A DNA stretch of 64,000 bases from assembly GCA_966128725.1 (NCBI GenBank), contig CBHYLN010000006.1:9239-73238 (forward strand), written 5' to 3'. Below are positions 34,899 through 44,447 of this stretch, one piece after another (positions within the stretch are counted from its first letter, which is position 1; each line of letters begins with the position of its first letter). Both the position numbers and the translations under genes were made by a program. The notes beneath the pieces were generated by a model. The model was given only the letters and a program-made list of their open reading frames with translations. It was not told the DNA's origin and did not search any database. Origin of the DNA: JAFDZV01 sp966128725 (GTDB lineage: Bacteria; Bacteroidota; Ignavibacteria; OLB7).

Positions 34899-35750
34899 AT
34901 GATGACCGACATACCGGCAACCGCAACCGGAGCAAATTCCGGAAACGGAGATGATGCCGACTGGTTCGAGGAATGGTTCCGCAGCGACTTCTATCTGAAG
35001 CTTTACAGCCACCGCGATCATCGCGAGGCCGACGCATGCGTTGACCTGATTCTCCGCTCGGTGAACATGCGATTGGGCCAGGATGGCCCGGCACACGCAC
35101 TGGATCTGGCCTGCGGCCCCGGGCGGCATGCGATCGCGCTGGCCACGCGCGGGCTGGCCGTTACGGCGGTGGACCTGTCCCCCACCCTGCTGGCCTACGC
35201 CATGGCCGAGGCGCGTGCCGCCGGCACGGATGTAAAGTTCGTGCGGTCCGACATGCGGGACATCGATTTCCAGGGGGAGTTCGATCTGGTATTGCAGCTT
35301 TTCACCAGCTTCGGTTACTTCGATGACCATGCCGACGATGCTCTGGTGCTGGAACGGGTTCGTGGCGCGTTGATCCCCGGCGGTTATTACGTGCTCGATC
35401 TGATCAACGAGCGGAATCTCCGCGAGACGCTGGTGCCGCGGAGCGTGAAGCATGTTGACGGGCTGGAGGTTGTGGAACAGCGCCGGATTGTTGGCGACCG
35501 TGTGGAGAAGGAAATCACGATCCCCGGGGCAGACAACGCGCCGCACAGGTTCGTGGAATCGGTGCGGTTGTATTCGCCGGAGACTATCGAAGGCATGCTG
35601 TACGATGCCGGATTCTCACCGGTACATTGGTTTGGCAGCTACCAGGGCGAGCGGTTCGACCCTTCGACTTCGGAGCGCATGCTGGTTATCAGCCGTACCG
35701 AACCAGGCGCAGGTGAGGCCCTTGCCGGCCCGGGCAACAGCATGCCGTAA
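34899..35750 (+). CDS. Class I SAM-dependent methyltransferase (paralogue)
   Basis: 283 residues; two adjacent ATGs (34899, 34902). SAM motif ALDLACGPGRHAIALATRG (about residues 67-85), VDLSPTLLAYAMAEAR, DMRDIDFQGEFDLVLQLF, and FTSFGYFDDHADD. Closely similar to the 25764-26504 protein in both motif sequence and order. Substrate unknown. Plus-strand neighbour of recR and the lipoprotein pair, with a 124-bp gap to recR and 17 bp to the next gene. Confidence 0.85.
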   Translation: MMTDIPATATGANSGNGDDADWFEEWFRSDFYLKLYSHRDHREADACVDLILRSVNMRLGQDGPAHALDLACGPGRHAIALATRGLAVTAVDLSPTLLAYAMAEARAAGTDVKFVRSDMRDIDFQGEFDLVLQLFTSFGYFDDHADDALVLERVRGALIPGGYYVLDLINERNLRETLVPRSVKHVDGLEVVEQRRIVGDRVEKEITIPGADNAPHRFVESVRLYSPETIEGMLYDAGFSPVHWFGSYQGERFDPSTSERMLVISRTEPGAGEALAGPGNSMP

Positions 35751-35767
35751 TCAGGATTCATCGATCG

Positions 35768-36403
35768 ATGCCAGGCAGAACCTCCATACCGTTTGCAACG
35801 GCGATCCCGCAACTGCTGGCGGGCGCATTGGCGCTTGGCTGCATGCTGGCGCTTGCATCGTGTGGATTGTTCGACACACGCGATCCCGAGAATCCGATCA
35901 ATGCCGGCTCCACGTTCGAACCGCCAACCACGCCAAGCGTTGTGCTGCACAACCTTGCCAGCTCATTAAACGAGGCGAACGCCGCCGACTACCGCAAGTG
36001 TTTCGGGGATACGGCGCTGGGCCTTACTCCGTTCTTCTTCGTTGCGTCGGCGCAGGGGATCTCCGCCGCGCCGAACAAGTTCGCGCAATGGGGGGTCGAC
36101 CAGGAGGAGCAGTACATCCGGAACATCTTCTCCGAGCTGGAACAGGGCGGTGTCTGTTCGGTGGTGTTCACCCCGGCCGACGTTACCGACGTACCGATAG
36201 CCGATTCGGTATCGTTCAGCGCAAGTTATTCGGCGCGGTTCCCGCATACTCGCGACGGCGCCGAGCGCGAAGCCGAGGGCACGATGTACCTTACGTTTCG
36301 CATGTCCAAACAGAACGAGTGGTACATCTCCTCCTGGCGCGATGTTGCCGCGCAGGGCAAGACCAGTTGGTCGTTGATCAAGGCCCGATTCATTGATCGC
36401 TAA
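35768..36403 (+). CDS. Lipoprotein of unknown function (first of a pair)
   Basis: 211 residues with a long N-terminal signal ending in the lipobox LASCG (Cys at about residue 32), then DTRDPENPINAGSTFEPPTTPS and a domain resembling NTF2-like folds. The C-terminal motif WYISSWRDVA recurs in the next gene as WLIRSWRDDS, so the two are related. It starts 17 bp after the methyltransferase. No family name can be given. Confidence 0.75.
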   Translation: MPGRTSIPFATAIPQLLAGALALGCMLALASCGLFDTRDPENPINAGSTFEPPTTPSVVLHNLASSLNEANAADYRKCFGDTALGLTPFFFVASAQGISAAPNKFAQWGVDQEEQYIRNIFSELEQGGVCSVVFTPADVTDVPIADSVSFSASYSARFPHTRDGAEREAEGTMYLTFRMSKQNEWYISSWRDVAAQGKTSWSLIKARFIDR

Positions 36404-36484
36404 GGCATGCCGCCCGCGATTGCCCGCCATGCGCGTGATGCAGCCGAATGCGCGCGTAGAATGCTTCGCCCGTGAACTTCAGCG

Positions 36485-37000
36485 ATGACAACAACACAAC
36501 GATATGTTCTGCTGACAGCATTGGCGGCCGCACTGGCTGGCTGCACAAATCCGTTTGCGCCCAAGCTGGAACCCGAGCTGTTGCCGAACACCACGGTGTT
36601 GGGCGATCAGCGCACGGTAAGCGGCGTGTTCCAGAACGTTCAGTACGCCTACACGTTCCGCGACACGCTGATCTACGCAAACCTGCTCCACCCCGAGTTC
36701 CAATTCCGCTACTACAATCCCGATCGCGCATCCGATGTCACGTTCAACCGCGACGAAGAGGTGCGCACCACGTACAACCTGTTTCGCGGCGCCGATCAGA
36801 TCGACCTGCAATGGAACGACATCCTCTCGCAGGAGGGGGATTCGCTGCTGGTTGATGTAACGCGCGCATACACGCTGAAGGTTGCGCTGCAGGCCAACGA
36901 TGTGTTCCGCATCGAAGGGCGTGCTACGCTCAGGCTTGTACGAACCACTCCCAACGACATATGGCTTATTCGAAGCTGGCGCGACGACTCAAGTTTCTGA
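36485..37000 (+). CDS. Lipoprotein of unknown function (second of a pair)
   Basis: 171 residues with lipobox LAGC (Cys20) directly after the signal, then NPFAPKLEPELLPNTT and an NTF2-like domain (YAYTFRDTLIYANLLHPEFQF). It shares layout and the final RSWRD motif with the preceding lipoprotein. Its last 40 bp overlap the start of the heparinase-family gene in another frame, suggesting coupled expression. Confidence 0.75.
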   Translation: MTTTQRYVLLTALAAALAGCTNPFAPKLEPELLPNTTVLGDQRTVSGVFQNVQYAYTFRDTLIYANLLHPEFQFRYYNPDRASDVTFNRDEEVRTTYNLFRGADQIDLQWNDILSQEGDSLLVDVTRAYTLKVALQANDVFRIEGRATLRLVRTTPNDIWLIRSWRDDSSF

Positions 37001-39042
37001 TCGCTTCGTACCGGCGCCACGGTATCGCTCATGTCGTGGAGGTGTTCCGCCAGGAACGTATTCGCCGTGCGTACGCGGCCGCGCCAATCCCCCCGCCCAC
37101 AGCCAACGAACTGCTTGCCACGTACGGCATCAACGACGGTGATGCGCGCACGTTCATCGAACGCTTTGCCGGCGGGGCCGCAGCCAGCCTGCCGCCCGTT
37201 GCCGCGATCAAGGCCGGCTCGTTCGGCCGCGATCTTATTGCCCTTGGCATCGGCGACCAGTTGCGCTCCGACGCATCGACGATTGCGTCCGGGCGTTTCG
37301 AGGGGCTTGGGATCTGCATCAACGAACCGGGCGGCGAGTTCGATTGGAGCCGTGACTACGGCAGCGCGCACCGGTGGCCGCCCGTACCGTTCAACCGGAT
37401 CGCCTATGGCGCCAACGACGGAGCCGATGTAAAGTATCCGTGGGAACTCAGCCGCATGTATTGGATCGGCTGGCTGGGCATGGCGCATCATACCGAACCC
37501 GGCGGCATGTGGCCCGCGCAGTTCGTGCGCCTGCTGGACCATTGGGCAGCGTGCAACCCGGTGAACGTGGGTGTGAACTGGGCAATGCCGATGGAGGTTG
37601 GCATCCGTGGATTCTGGCTGGTGATGGGATACGCGTTGTTCGGCGATGCCGACTCGATTACGCCGGGATGGTGGGTAAACTACCTCTGCCTTGCCTGGGC
37701 GCACGGCGCGTACCTGGAGCACAACCTGGAGTACTTCTCCAATCTTACCAACCACTACATAGCAAACTGCCTGGGCCTGGTGGCCCTTGGCGCGTTGTTC
37801 GCCGACACCGTCACGGGCCAGCGCTGGCTGCGTAACGGGCGTGACCGGCTGATCGCCGAGCTGGAGCATCAGGTATTGCCCGACGGCACGCACTACGAGC
37901 GCTCGGTAGGATATCATCGGCTTGTGCTGGAGATGTACCTGGCCGCGCAGGCCCTGCTGCAGGGCGCACGCCTGCCGTTCGGCGCGCAGGCGTGCGCGAG
38001 GCTCGAACGCATGGCGGAGTTCCTGCGCGACTATTCACCGAACGCAGTTGGTGCGCCGCCGCCAACCGTACCGCAGTTCGGCGACTCGGACAACGGCGTA
38101 CTGCTGCGGCTTTCGATGGATCAGGAGCTGTACAACCATCATGACACGCTGGCGCTGGCAGGGGCGGTTCTGCACCGAAAGGATCTGCTTCGCGATGCAG
38201 GCGGCGACCACGCATGCTCTGTTCTGCTGGGTTATCCGGGTACCGATCAGCCACAGGGGCCGTCCGGCAGCAACGGCGGCACGCCGGGACCGGAGCCCGC
38301 GCTGGGGTCGGTGCTGTATCCCGATGGCGGGTTTGCTGTTCTGCGTGGCGCAGGCTGGCATGTTGTTGCCGACGTCGGCCCGATTGGGCTGCACGGAAAC
38401 AACGACACGCTGGCCTTTACGGTTAACGGCGCAACCGGCGCGTTTATCATCGACCCCGGAACCTACTGCTACACACGTTCCCCCCGCCTTCGCAACACAT
38501 TGCGCTCATCACGGGCACACAATGCGCCGGTACTGAACGGCGCCGAAACGGCCGAGTTCGACGGCCTGTGGCGCGTGCGGCACGACGGCACCAACACACG
38601 CGTGCTGCGCTGGGAGCACCAGCAACGCCAGGACCAAAACGGCACAGCGGATGAAACGTTGCTTGTTGCCGAACACGCCGCTTATGACAGGCCCCCTCTG
38701 GCGGCGCGTGTGCGGCGCACGTGGCAACTGCGCGGCAACGAGCTGCGTGTGCGCGATGCGGTCATCGGCGTGGGCCGGCATCAGGTGGCGGTCCGGTTTG
38801 CGGTGGCGGCCGACGCGCGTACAGTGCAACAGGCGCCGAACGTTGTTGTCATCATCCGCCCGGGCGGCGAACAACTGACACTGGAGTGCTCGCACGAGCT
38901 GGCCATCGAATCCGGCTGGTACTCGCCGAGCTACGGTGTGGCCGCCGGCAATCAGTGGATAACGCTGAGCGCCGGGATTGCCGCGGTTGCTCCGGATGGG
39001 ACCGATCAAATAGCGTATATTTGGCGCTTATCCTCGCTGTAA
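36961..39042 (+). CDS. Heparinase II/III-family protein
   Basis: 693 residues with an (alpha/alpha) toroid first half (LEHNLEYFSNLTNHYIANCLGLVALG, DGTHYERSVGYHRLVLEMYLAA) and a beta-sandwich second half (GFAVLRGAGWHVVADVGPIG, FIIDPGTYCYTRSPRLRNTLRSSRAHN). This is the two-domain plan of heparinase II/III lyases that cleave uronic-acid polysaccharides. No signal peptide is visible, so it may act in the cytoplasm or as a processing enzyme in capsule synthesis. Its substrate is unknown. It is followed by a polysaccharide flippase 8 bp later, which supports a surface-polysaccharide role. The start overlaps the lipoprotein by 40 bp; a later start is possible. Confidence 0.85.
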   Translation: MAYSKLARRLKFLIASYRRHGIAHVVEVFRQERIRRAYAAAPIPPPTANELLATYGINDGDARTFIERFAGGAAASLPPVAAIKAGSFGRDLIALGIGDQLRSDASTIASGRFEGLGICINEPGGEFDWSRDYGSAHRWPPVPFNRIAYGANDGADVKYPWELSRMYWIGWLGMAHHTEPGGMWPAQFVRLLDHWAACNPVNVGVNWAMPMEVGIRGFWLVMGYALFGDADSITPGWWVNYLCLAWAHGAYLEHNLEYFSNLTNHYIANCLGLVALGALFADTVTGQRWLRNGRDRLIAELEHQVLPDGTHYERSVGYHRLVLEMYLAAQALLQGARLPFGAQACARLERMAEFLRDYSPNAVGAPPPTVPQFGDSDNGVLLRLSMDQELYNHHDTLALAGAVLHRKDLLRDAGGDHACSVLLGYPGTDQPQGPSGSNGGTPGPEPALGSVLYPDGGFAVLRGAGWHVVADVGPIGLHGNNDTLAFTVNGATGAFIIDPGTYCYTRSPRLRNTLRSSRAHNAPVLNGAETAEFDGLWRVRHDGTNTRVLRWEHQQRQDQNGTADETLLVAEHAAYDRPPLAARVRRTWQLRGNELRVRDAVIGVGRHQVAVRFAVAADARTVQQAPNVVVIIRPGGEQLTLECSHELAIESGWYSPSYGVAAGNQWITLSAGIAAVAPDGTDQIAYIWRLSSL

Positions 39043-39050
39043 CTGTACCA

Positions 39051-40424
39051 ATGTCCGAAACGCCCGCAGCCACGCCCCCCGGATCGCGCCGAACCATGTC
39101 GCCGTTGAAACTCGCGGCATGGGCAGCCGCGGACAAGATCCTGCCGATGCTCTATGGCGTGGCCGTGATCTTCATTCCCCTTCGGTGCCTGAGTGCCGAG
39201 GAGTGGGGAGCGTGGACGAACACACAGATGGTGTTCATGATCATCGCGCTTGTTGGTGACTTCTTCGTGTTGCAGCCGATGGTTAAGATCACCGCCGAAA
39301 CCGACGACGACCCACGCCCGGTGATAACGGCGTCGTTCCTGCTGTACGCCGCGTTCACGCTGGTGCTGGGCCTTGGCGTGACGTTCGGGCAGAACTCGCT
39401 TGCGGCCCTCGTGAAGTCGCCGGAGGCCGCGGCCTCATTCGGTCTGATGGGCTGGCTGATTCTAGCGAACATCGTGCGTACCGTGGCAATCCGGGCACTT
39501 CAGATTTACTACCGCATCATCGCGATTTTTGTTGTCGACGCTGTGTACTTCGTGCCGCTGATCGCCTTGATGGTGGTGGGCCAGCGGACCGACACGTTCA
39601 AGTCGTCGGTGGATTTCGTGAACTACAACCTGATCGCGTTTGGCATCAGTTCGGTTGTGGGCGTGGCGCTGTGCGGGCGCGTGCTGCTGCCGCGGCTTAC
39701 CAACGTCGGGCGGTCGGTGCGTCGCCTGCTTGATCTCGGCATTCATCAGGGCGGCACCGGAATGCTTACGGTGCTGCAACAACAAAGCGATCTGGCGATT
39801 GTCTCCGGCCTGCGCGGCGGCGTTGCAGCCGGCCTGTACAATGCAGCACGCACCTTCTACCGCTTTTTCGATTCGGTGCGCGATGCCGCGCAGCTACTGC
39901 TTGTGCCGGCTACCTCGCGCGCGTACACACAGGAGCGGATCGAGGATGTGGAGGAAGTCACCGAGCTGGCCACCGCGGCAATCGCCGCATTGATGATTCC
40001 GCTCTCGATTGTGATGATCGCCCTGGCGCCCTGGATTGTGCCGATTGTGCTGCACAAACCCGATGCGGTTGAGGAGTTCCAGATCCTGATGGCCGGCGGT
40101 TTCGTGATGCCGTTCGTGATTGTACCCTCGGCGGTATTGCTCGGCATCGGCCACACGCGCGATCTGTATCGGTGCACATTCGTGGGCACGGTTGTGCTGA
40201 TCGTGGGCGGCTTCGCCCTGACATGGTTCTTTGGCAGCGAGGGCATGGCGGCCGGCGTATTGCTGGGCACATCGGTGACTGCCATCCTGCTCACACGGAG
40301 AATGAATCGCCACGTACCGTTCACGTTCCGGTCGGTGTTGCGGCGCTCACGCAGCTTCGGGCCGCTGGTTCGGCGACGCCTGGCAATGCTGCAATTACCC
40401 ACCAAGCGCAACGGAAACAACTGA
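39051..40424 (+). CDS. Polysaccharide/oligosaccharide flippase (MOP superfamily)
   Basis: 457-residue membrane protein with about 12-14 helices and the MATE/Wzx-like pattern (ADKILPMLYGVAVIFIPLRCLSAEEWGAW at the start, LQQQSDLAIVSGL midway). Such proteins move lipid-linked sugar repeat units across the inner membrane. Starts 8 bp after the heparinase-family gene, so co-transcribed. A TATATTTG box at 39016-39023 could be an internal promoter. The substrate is not predictable. Confidence 0.85.
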   Translation: MSETPAATPPGSRRTMSPLKLAAWAAADKILPMLYGVAVIFIPLRCLSAEEWGAWTNTQMVFMIIALVGDFFVLQPMVKITAETDDDPRPVITASFLLYAAFTLVLGLGVTFGQNSLAALVKSPEAAASFGLMGWLILANIVRTVAIRALQIYYRIIAIFVVDAVYFVPLIALMVVGQRTDTFKSSVDFVNYNLIAFGISSVVGVALCGRVLLPRLTNVGRSVRRLLDLGIHQGGTGMLTVLQQQSDLAIVSGLRGGVAAGLYNAARTFYRFFDSVRDAAQLLLVPATSRAYTQERIEDVEEVTELATAAIAALMIPLSIVMIALAPWIVPIVLHKPDAVEEFQILMAGGFVMPFVIVPSAVLLGIGHTRDLYRCTFVGTVVLIVGGFALTWFFGSEGMAAGVLLGTSVTAILLTRRMNRHVPFTFRSVLRRSRSFGPLVRRRLAMLQLPTKRNGNN

Positions 40425-40462
40425 CAGGCAGCCGCCACACGCAATCGGCCTGCGCACGGGTA

Positions 40463-40504
40463 GTATGCCATGCCCGAATGCGCCTTGCTCGATGCATGGC
40501 ATAC
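40463..40504 (+). terminator. Possible terminator after the flippase gene
   Basis: Perfect 11-bp inverted repeat GTATGCCATGC (40463-40473) / GCATGGCATAC (40494-40504) with a 20-nt loop and no T-tract, 39 bp after the flippase stop. Confidence 0.45.
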
Positions 40505-40637
40505 ACCCACAGCTTCACATCGGGAACCGTTGCTCACAGCGCGCAGGCCCCGCATCAACAAGCAGTGGATCGCAACTTTTACCCTGAAATTTTTGCGTAG
40601 TTCGCGCGAAATGGATGCGCGTTCCGATGGAAATCCA

Positions 40638-40645
40638 TAACTTTG
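40638..40645 (+). promoter_or_regulatory. recA -7 box
   Basis: TAACTTTG matches TAnnTTTG exactly and is followed by CCACG, like TATCTTTGGCACG at 29598. There is no TTTG at the expected 19-23 bp spacing (nearest is 40592-40595). No LexA-type SOS box was recognised. Confidence 0.35.
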
Positions 40646-40817
40646 CCACGCTTCGAACATCGTTGAGCGACCATGCACGGCACACCATGCGTATGCGCCA
40701 GCTCGTCGGTTCGGGCCCCCGAACTGAACGCCGGTTGCCGACCGCCACGAAGATGCCTACCCTCCAGTTCGGCAACTCCGGCACAAAACACATTCAACCT
40801 TGGTAGAGACTGTTCCT

Positions 40818-41882
40818 ATGGCAGACCCAATGAAGGAAGCGCGCCAGCGTGCGATCACCAATGCGGTGGATCAGATCGAAAAGCAGTTTGGCAAGGGGGC
40901 GATCATGCGCCTGAGCGACTCGGCCGTGGTGCCGGTCGAGGCCATTTCCACGGGGTCGCTCTCATTGGATGCGGCCATCGGAATCGGCGGCATCCCCCGC
41001 GGTCGTATCACGGAGATCTACGGTCCGGAATCGTCGGGCAAGACCACGGTGTGCCTTCACGTGATCGCCGAGGCGCAGAAGCGTGGCGGCGTGGCGGCAT
41101 TCGTTGATGCCGAACACGCGTTGGATATCAACTACGCGGCACGCCTGGGCGTGGACGTCAACAACCTGCTGCTGGCACAGCCCGAGTTCGGCGAGCAGGC
41201 GCTGGAGATCGTGGAGACGCTTGTGCGCTCCGGGGCGATCGACGTGGTTGTGATCGACTCGGTTGCCGCGCTTACGCCGCGCGTGGAAATCGAGGGCGAG
41301 ATGGGCGACGCGCAGATGGGATCGCAGGCGCGCCTGATGTCGCAGGCGATGCGGAAGCTGAACGCCGCGATTGGCCGCAGCAACGCCATCGTGCTGTTCA
41401 CCAACCAGCTTCGTTCCAAGATCGGTGTGATCTACGGCAACCCCGAGACCACAACCGGCGGCAACGCGCTGAAGTTCTACGCGTCGGTCCGCATCGACAT
41501 TCGCCGCAAGGAAGTGCTGAAGGACGGGCAGGAGATTGTCGGAAACCGCGTTCGCGCGAAGATCGTGAAGAACAAGGTGGCGCCTCCGTTCCGCGAGGTT
41601 GAGTTCGACGTGATGTACAACGAGGGGATCTCGAAGATCGGCGACGTTATCGATATCGCGATCGAGAACAGCCTTGTGCAGAAGAGCGGCTCGTGGTTCA
41701 CCTTCGGTGAGGAGCGCGTGCAGGGTCGCGACCAGCTTAAGAAGCTGTTTCAGGACCAGCCCGAAACCTTCGCCTCGTTGGAATCACTGGTGCGCGAACG
41801 GCTTGGCATCCGCGACCCGCAGCCACTGTCGGACATGCCCAACAGCGGCATCGACAATCAGAAAGGCAAGCCGTCGAAGTAA
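40818..41882 (+). CDS. recA: Recombinase RecA
   Basis: Homologous recombination and SOS co-protease. 354 residues with Walker A GPESSGKTT (69-77), DAEHAL, the NQLRSKIGV loop, GGNALKFYASVRIDIRR and an acidic, polar C-terminus. ATG 40818 is preferred over TTG 40800. A terminator follows 27 bp after the stop. No regulatory recX gene follows. Confidence 0.98.
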   Translation: MADPMKEARQRAITNAVDQIEKQFGKGAIMRLSDSAVVPVEAISTGSLSLDAAIGIGGIPRGRITEIYGPESSGKTTVCLHVIAEAQKRGGVAAFVDAEHALDINYAARLGVDVNNLLLAQPEFGEQALEIVETLVRSGAIDVVVIDSVAALTPRVEIEGEMGDAQMGSQARLMSQAMRKLNAAIGRSNAIVLFTNQLRSKIGVIYGNPETTTGGNALKFYASVRIDIRRKEVLKDGQEIVGNRVRAKIVKNKVAPPFREVEFDVMYNEGISKIGDVIDIAIENSLVQKSGSWFTFGEERVQGRDQLKKLFQDQPETFASLESLVRERLGIRDPQPLSDMPNSGIDNQKGKPSK

Positions 41883-42467
41883 CGTCGGGCTGCACGAACA
41901 AACATCCGCCCGCCCGTGTTGGTTTACCATCAGCACGGGCGGTTTCACGTTCGGAAGTGCCATAGCCATCGCCGTTCCTGGAACTGAGACGGATTAGGGG
42001 ATTGGCTGTACGCCGCATGCAGCGGCAAACGGCGTCCTTGATACAAACGGAGCGCACACGCGAAGCCGATGATCTGTTGGAAATACAGGCGACAAGTTGT
42101 GCTCCAAGTGCTTTACAAATAGCCAAACAATCGTATTTTGGGCGTGCTAACTCTCATCCGGCAGGTTTTTGAACGTGTGTACTTGTGGCTGCTCCACAAT
42201 GCGACCCCGTTCCTCTTTTCCCAAACCGGTCGCTGTGTCTGTTCGGTCCCGCATTGACACCCCAATCAGCATTACAGTAGCCCTATCTCGATAGATATGT
42301 GCGCTTGTTGTGCCTGAATTCATGCGCCTGTCGCCGTGATTCCCCCGGTTGACGTTGGTAGCCTCCGAACTAACCTTTGCGCATTCGCTGTATCGCGGCC
42401 TGCATGGCAGTGATACGTTGATTGCCGCATCGATATGACTAACCCTCACTGAGCTCGGGTCAAACAC
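41883..42467. other. Long intergenic region between recA and the Tat-exported binding protein
   Basis: 585 bp with no convincing gene. It contains the recA terminator (41910-41945) and a TATTTTGG -7-like box at 42134-42141. If used, that box would give a leader of about 320 nt before the substrate-binding protein gene. Base composition is visibly more AT-rich than the neighbouring genes, so degraded or horizontally acquired DNA is possible. Confidence 0.45.
41910..41945 (+). terminator. recA terminator
   Basis: Perfect 9-bp stem CCGCCCGTG (41910-41918) / CACGGGCGG (41934-41942) with a 15-nt loop, then TTTC. Confidence 0.7.
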
Positions 42468-43730
42468 ATGAAGAAGCGCACGCTCTCGACCAACAGCAGC
42501 CGACGTTCGGCTTTGAAAACTCTCGGCATGGCCTCGGCCGCAACGCTTACCGCGCCGTTCCTCACGACGATGTCCGGCTCGGTTGGTTCGGTTGCAACGG
42601 CCGGTACGTTCATCGGTCGGCGCCGCGATCTCCGTTTGGCTGTGCTTATGCCCGGCACGCAGGGTGTTGGCACTGCTTCGTTTAACAACGGCATCAACCT
42701 TGCCCTGGAAATGGCGGGCACAACGGCCGTTCGTGCGCGCGTTCACGATATCGGCGGCGGCGTCAGTTGCGCTGTACGCTTCGCGCGCGAGCAGGCGGCA
42801 AACCGCGACGCGGATGTTGCAATCGGACTGATGAGCCCACGTGTGGCACGATGGCTGGATACGGATCTGGAGCAGGCAAGGCTTCCTTTGATCGTTGCCG
42901 GCGCCGGCGAACGGGCGGTCAGCAGCGACGCGGTTTCCCCGGCGTTTGTGTACACAACCTTGCAGCTCACCAGCGCCGCCTACGCCGCTGGTGCATGGGC
43001 CGCCAATAACCTTGGCCGTTCGTGTGCGCTTGCGGCATCGTATTACGAAGCGGGATACGATATCGTGCATGCCTTCGGGGCCGGGTTCCAGGCCGCCGGT
43101 GGCACTGTGATATCCAGCTACATCAGTGGCTCACCGGTTTCAACGGTAACCGCCCACGATGTTGTGCGGGCGATCGCCGAAAGCAAGGCCGACGTTGTTG
43201 GCGCTTTCTACAACGGCGCGGAAGCAGCCGAGTTCTTTGCCCGGTATGCGTCGTACGAGAGCACCGCATACCGGCCCGTTGTTGGCAGTGCGCTGGTTTC
43301 CCCAACACAGACCTCGGGCATTCGCCTGATGAGCGGCACCACGTGGTCGGCCGCGCTCGACAACGTTGCCAACCGCGCGTTCGTTGACGCGTACACCGCA
43401 CGGTTCGCGCAGGCGCCCGATTCCTTCGCGCTGCTTGGCTACGAGAGCGCGCAGCGCGCGATCGACGCCTACGATCGCGGCGGCCGCGATGGCGTGGTTG
43501 AGGCGCTTCGCTCCTCGGCATCGAATGCTCAGGTTGCGGTTGGCGCCCGTGGCATGGTTGCCGTGAACAAGGGGACAAACGAGATTTCGGCCCCGGTGTA
43601 TCTCCGCCGTTTCAACAGCGACGGAACCGAGGAGATGGTCGCCGAACTTTCCACGGCCGATCAGGCACAGAAGATTGCCGCGCAGCTCCCACAGCGCAGC
43701 GGCTGGATTACTTCCTACCTCACAGTATAG
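42468..43730 (+). CDS. Tat-exported periplasmic-binding protein (Peripla_BP_6-like)
   Basis: 420 residues. The N-terminus has a twin-arginine motif SRRSALKTLG (Arg12, Arg13; matches SRRxFLK), followed by a hydrophobic Ala-rich core, so export of a folded protein is likely. The mature part has the leucine/isoleucine/valine-binding-protein fold (LRLAVLMPGTQGVGTAS, NNGINLALEMAG, AAYAAGAWAANNLGRS, SYYEAGYDIVHAFGAGF). No permease genes are nearby, so it is unlikely to be part of a classical importer. It may sense or bind a small ligand for the following Collar-domain genes. Function is unknown. Confidence 0.82.
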   Translation: MKKRTLSTNSSRRSALKTLGMASAATLTAPFLTTMSGSVGSVATAGTFIGRRRDLRLAVLMPGTQGVGTASFNNGINLALEMAGTTAVRARVHDIGGGVSCAVRFAREQAANRDADVAIGLMSPRVARWLDTDLEQARLPLIVAGAGERAVSSDAVSPAFVYTTLQLTSAAYAAGAWAANNLGRSCALAASYYEAGYDIVHAFGAGFQAAGGTVISSYISGSPVSTVTAHDVVRAIAESKADVVGAFYNGAEAAEFFARYASYESTAYRPVVGSALVSPTQTSGIRLMSGTTWSAALDNVANRAFVDAYTARFAQAPDSFALLGYESAQRAIDAYDRGGRDGVVEALRSSASNAQVAVGARGMVAVNKGTNEISAPVYLRRFNSDGTEEMVAELSTADQAQKIAAQLPQRSGWITSYLTV

Positions 43731-43865
43731 GAGTCGGTTACCGCCGAGAGATGGATTCCCTTGAGGCCAGATCTCACCAACATCGGCGAACCGCGTTTCG
43801 ATGGGACGGATGCACGGCATTGGGCCGTGCGAGTTCACACAACCATTTAGTTAGGAGAAGTTCAC

Positions 43866-44393
43866 ATGGCAGAACCGTTTATCGGCCAGATCATCCAGGC
43901 TGGGTTCAACTTCGCACCGCGTGGCTACGCTACGTGTGATGGACAGCTCTTGTCCATCGCGCAGAATACGGCGCTCTTCTCGCTGCTCGGCACCACATTC
44001 GGCGGCGACGGACGTGTCACGTTCGGGCTGCCCGATCTCCGTGGCCGTGTAGCGATTCATCAGGGCCAGGGTCCGGGCCTTACCCCCCGTGTGATGGGCG
44101 AGGCAGCAGGCTCTGAAACGGTAACGCTGATCAACAGCGAAATGCCGATGCACAACCACCTGATGGCGGTCACCAATGTGTCGGGTGCGGTCGCGACGCC
44201 AAACGGCAACTTCATCGCCGCGAGCAGCGATGCTAACGCCGTTGTCACGTTCCGTCCCACGTCCGACGGGTCCACGCTGAATCCGCAGTCAATCGGCCTG
44301 GCCGGTGGCAATCAGCCGCATAACAATATGCAGCCGTACCTCGTGATCAACTTCTGCATCGCGCTGCAGGGCATCTTCCCGTCGCGCAATTGA
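43866..44393 (+). CDS. Collar-domain protein (microcystin-dependent-protein family), copy 1
   Basis: 175 residues with the phage tail Collar domain at the N-terminus (FIGQIIQAGFNFAPRGYATC, FSLLGTTFGGDGRVTFGLPD, LRGRVAIHQGQGPG), the EMPMHNH metal-like histidine region, and the C-terminal LAGGNQPHNNMQPY. No signal peptide. It has a strong ribosome-binding site (AGGAG, 8-nt spacing), unusual for this window. A tandem copy follows 54 bp later. No other tail genes occur, so a prophage is not supported. Family members occur in many bacteria outside prophages; their role is poorly known. Confidence 0.88.
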   Translation: MAEPFIGQIIQAGFNFAPRGYATCDGQLLSIAQNTALFSLLGTTFGGDGRVTFGLPDLRGRVAIHQGQGPGLTPRVMGEAAGSETVTLINSEMPMHNHLMAVTNVSGAVATPNGNFIAASSDANAVVTFRPTSDGSTLNPQSIGLAGGNQPHNNMQPYLVINFCIALQGIFPSRN

Positions 44394-44447
44394 TCATCGT
44401 TCGGTAACAAAAACTCAACGACTGATTAACCTGTAGGAGAACGATCA

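Larger units (their letters stand above)
40425..40817. other. Intergenic region upstream of recA
   Basis: 393 bp. It holds an inverted repeat at 40463-40504, a 16-bp element TACCCTGAAATTTTTG at 40580-40595 that also occurs at 29559-29574, and a TAACTTTG -7-like box at 40638-40645. The box lies 172 bp before recA. No gene is evident. Confidence 0.5.

Noticed and set aside
40463..40504. Insertion-sequence end from the perfect inverted repeat
   Set aside because: There is no transposase or target duplication; a hairpin after the flippase gene explains it.
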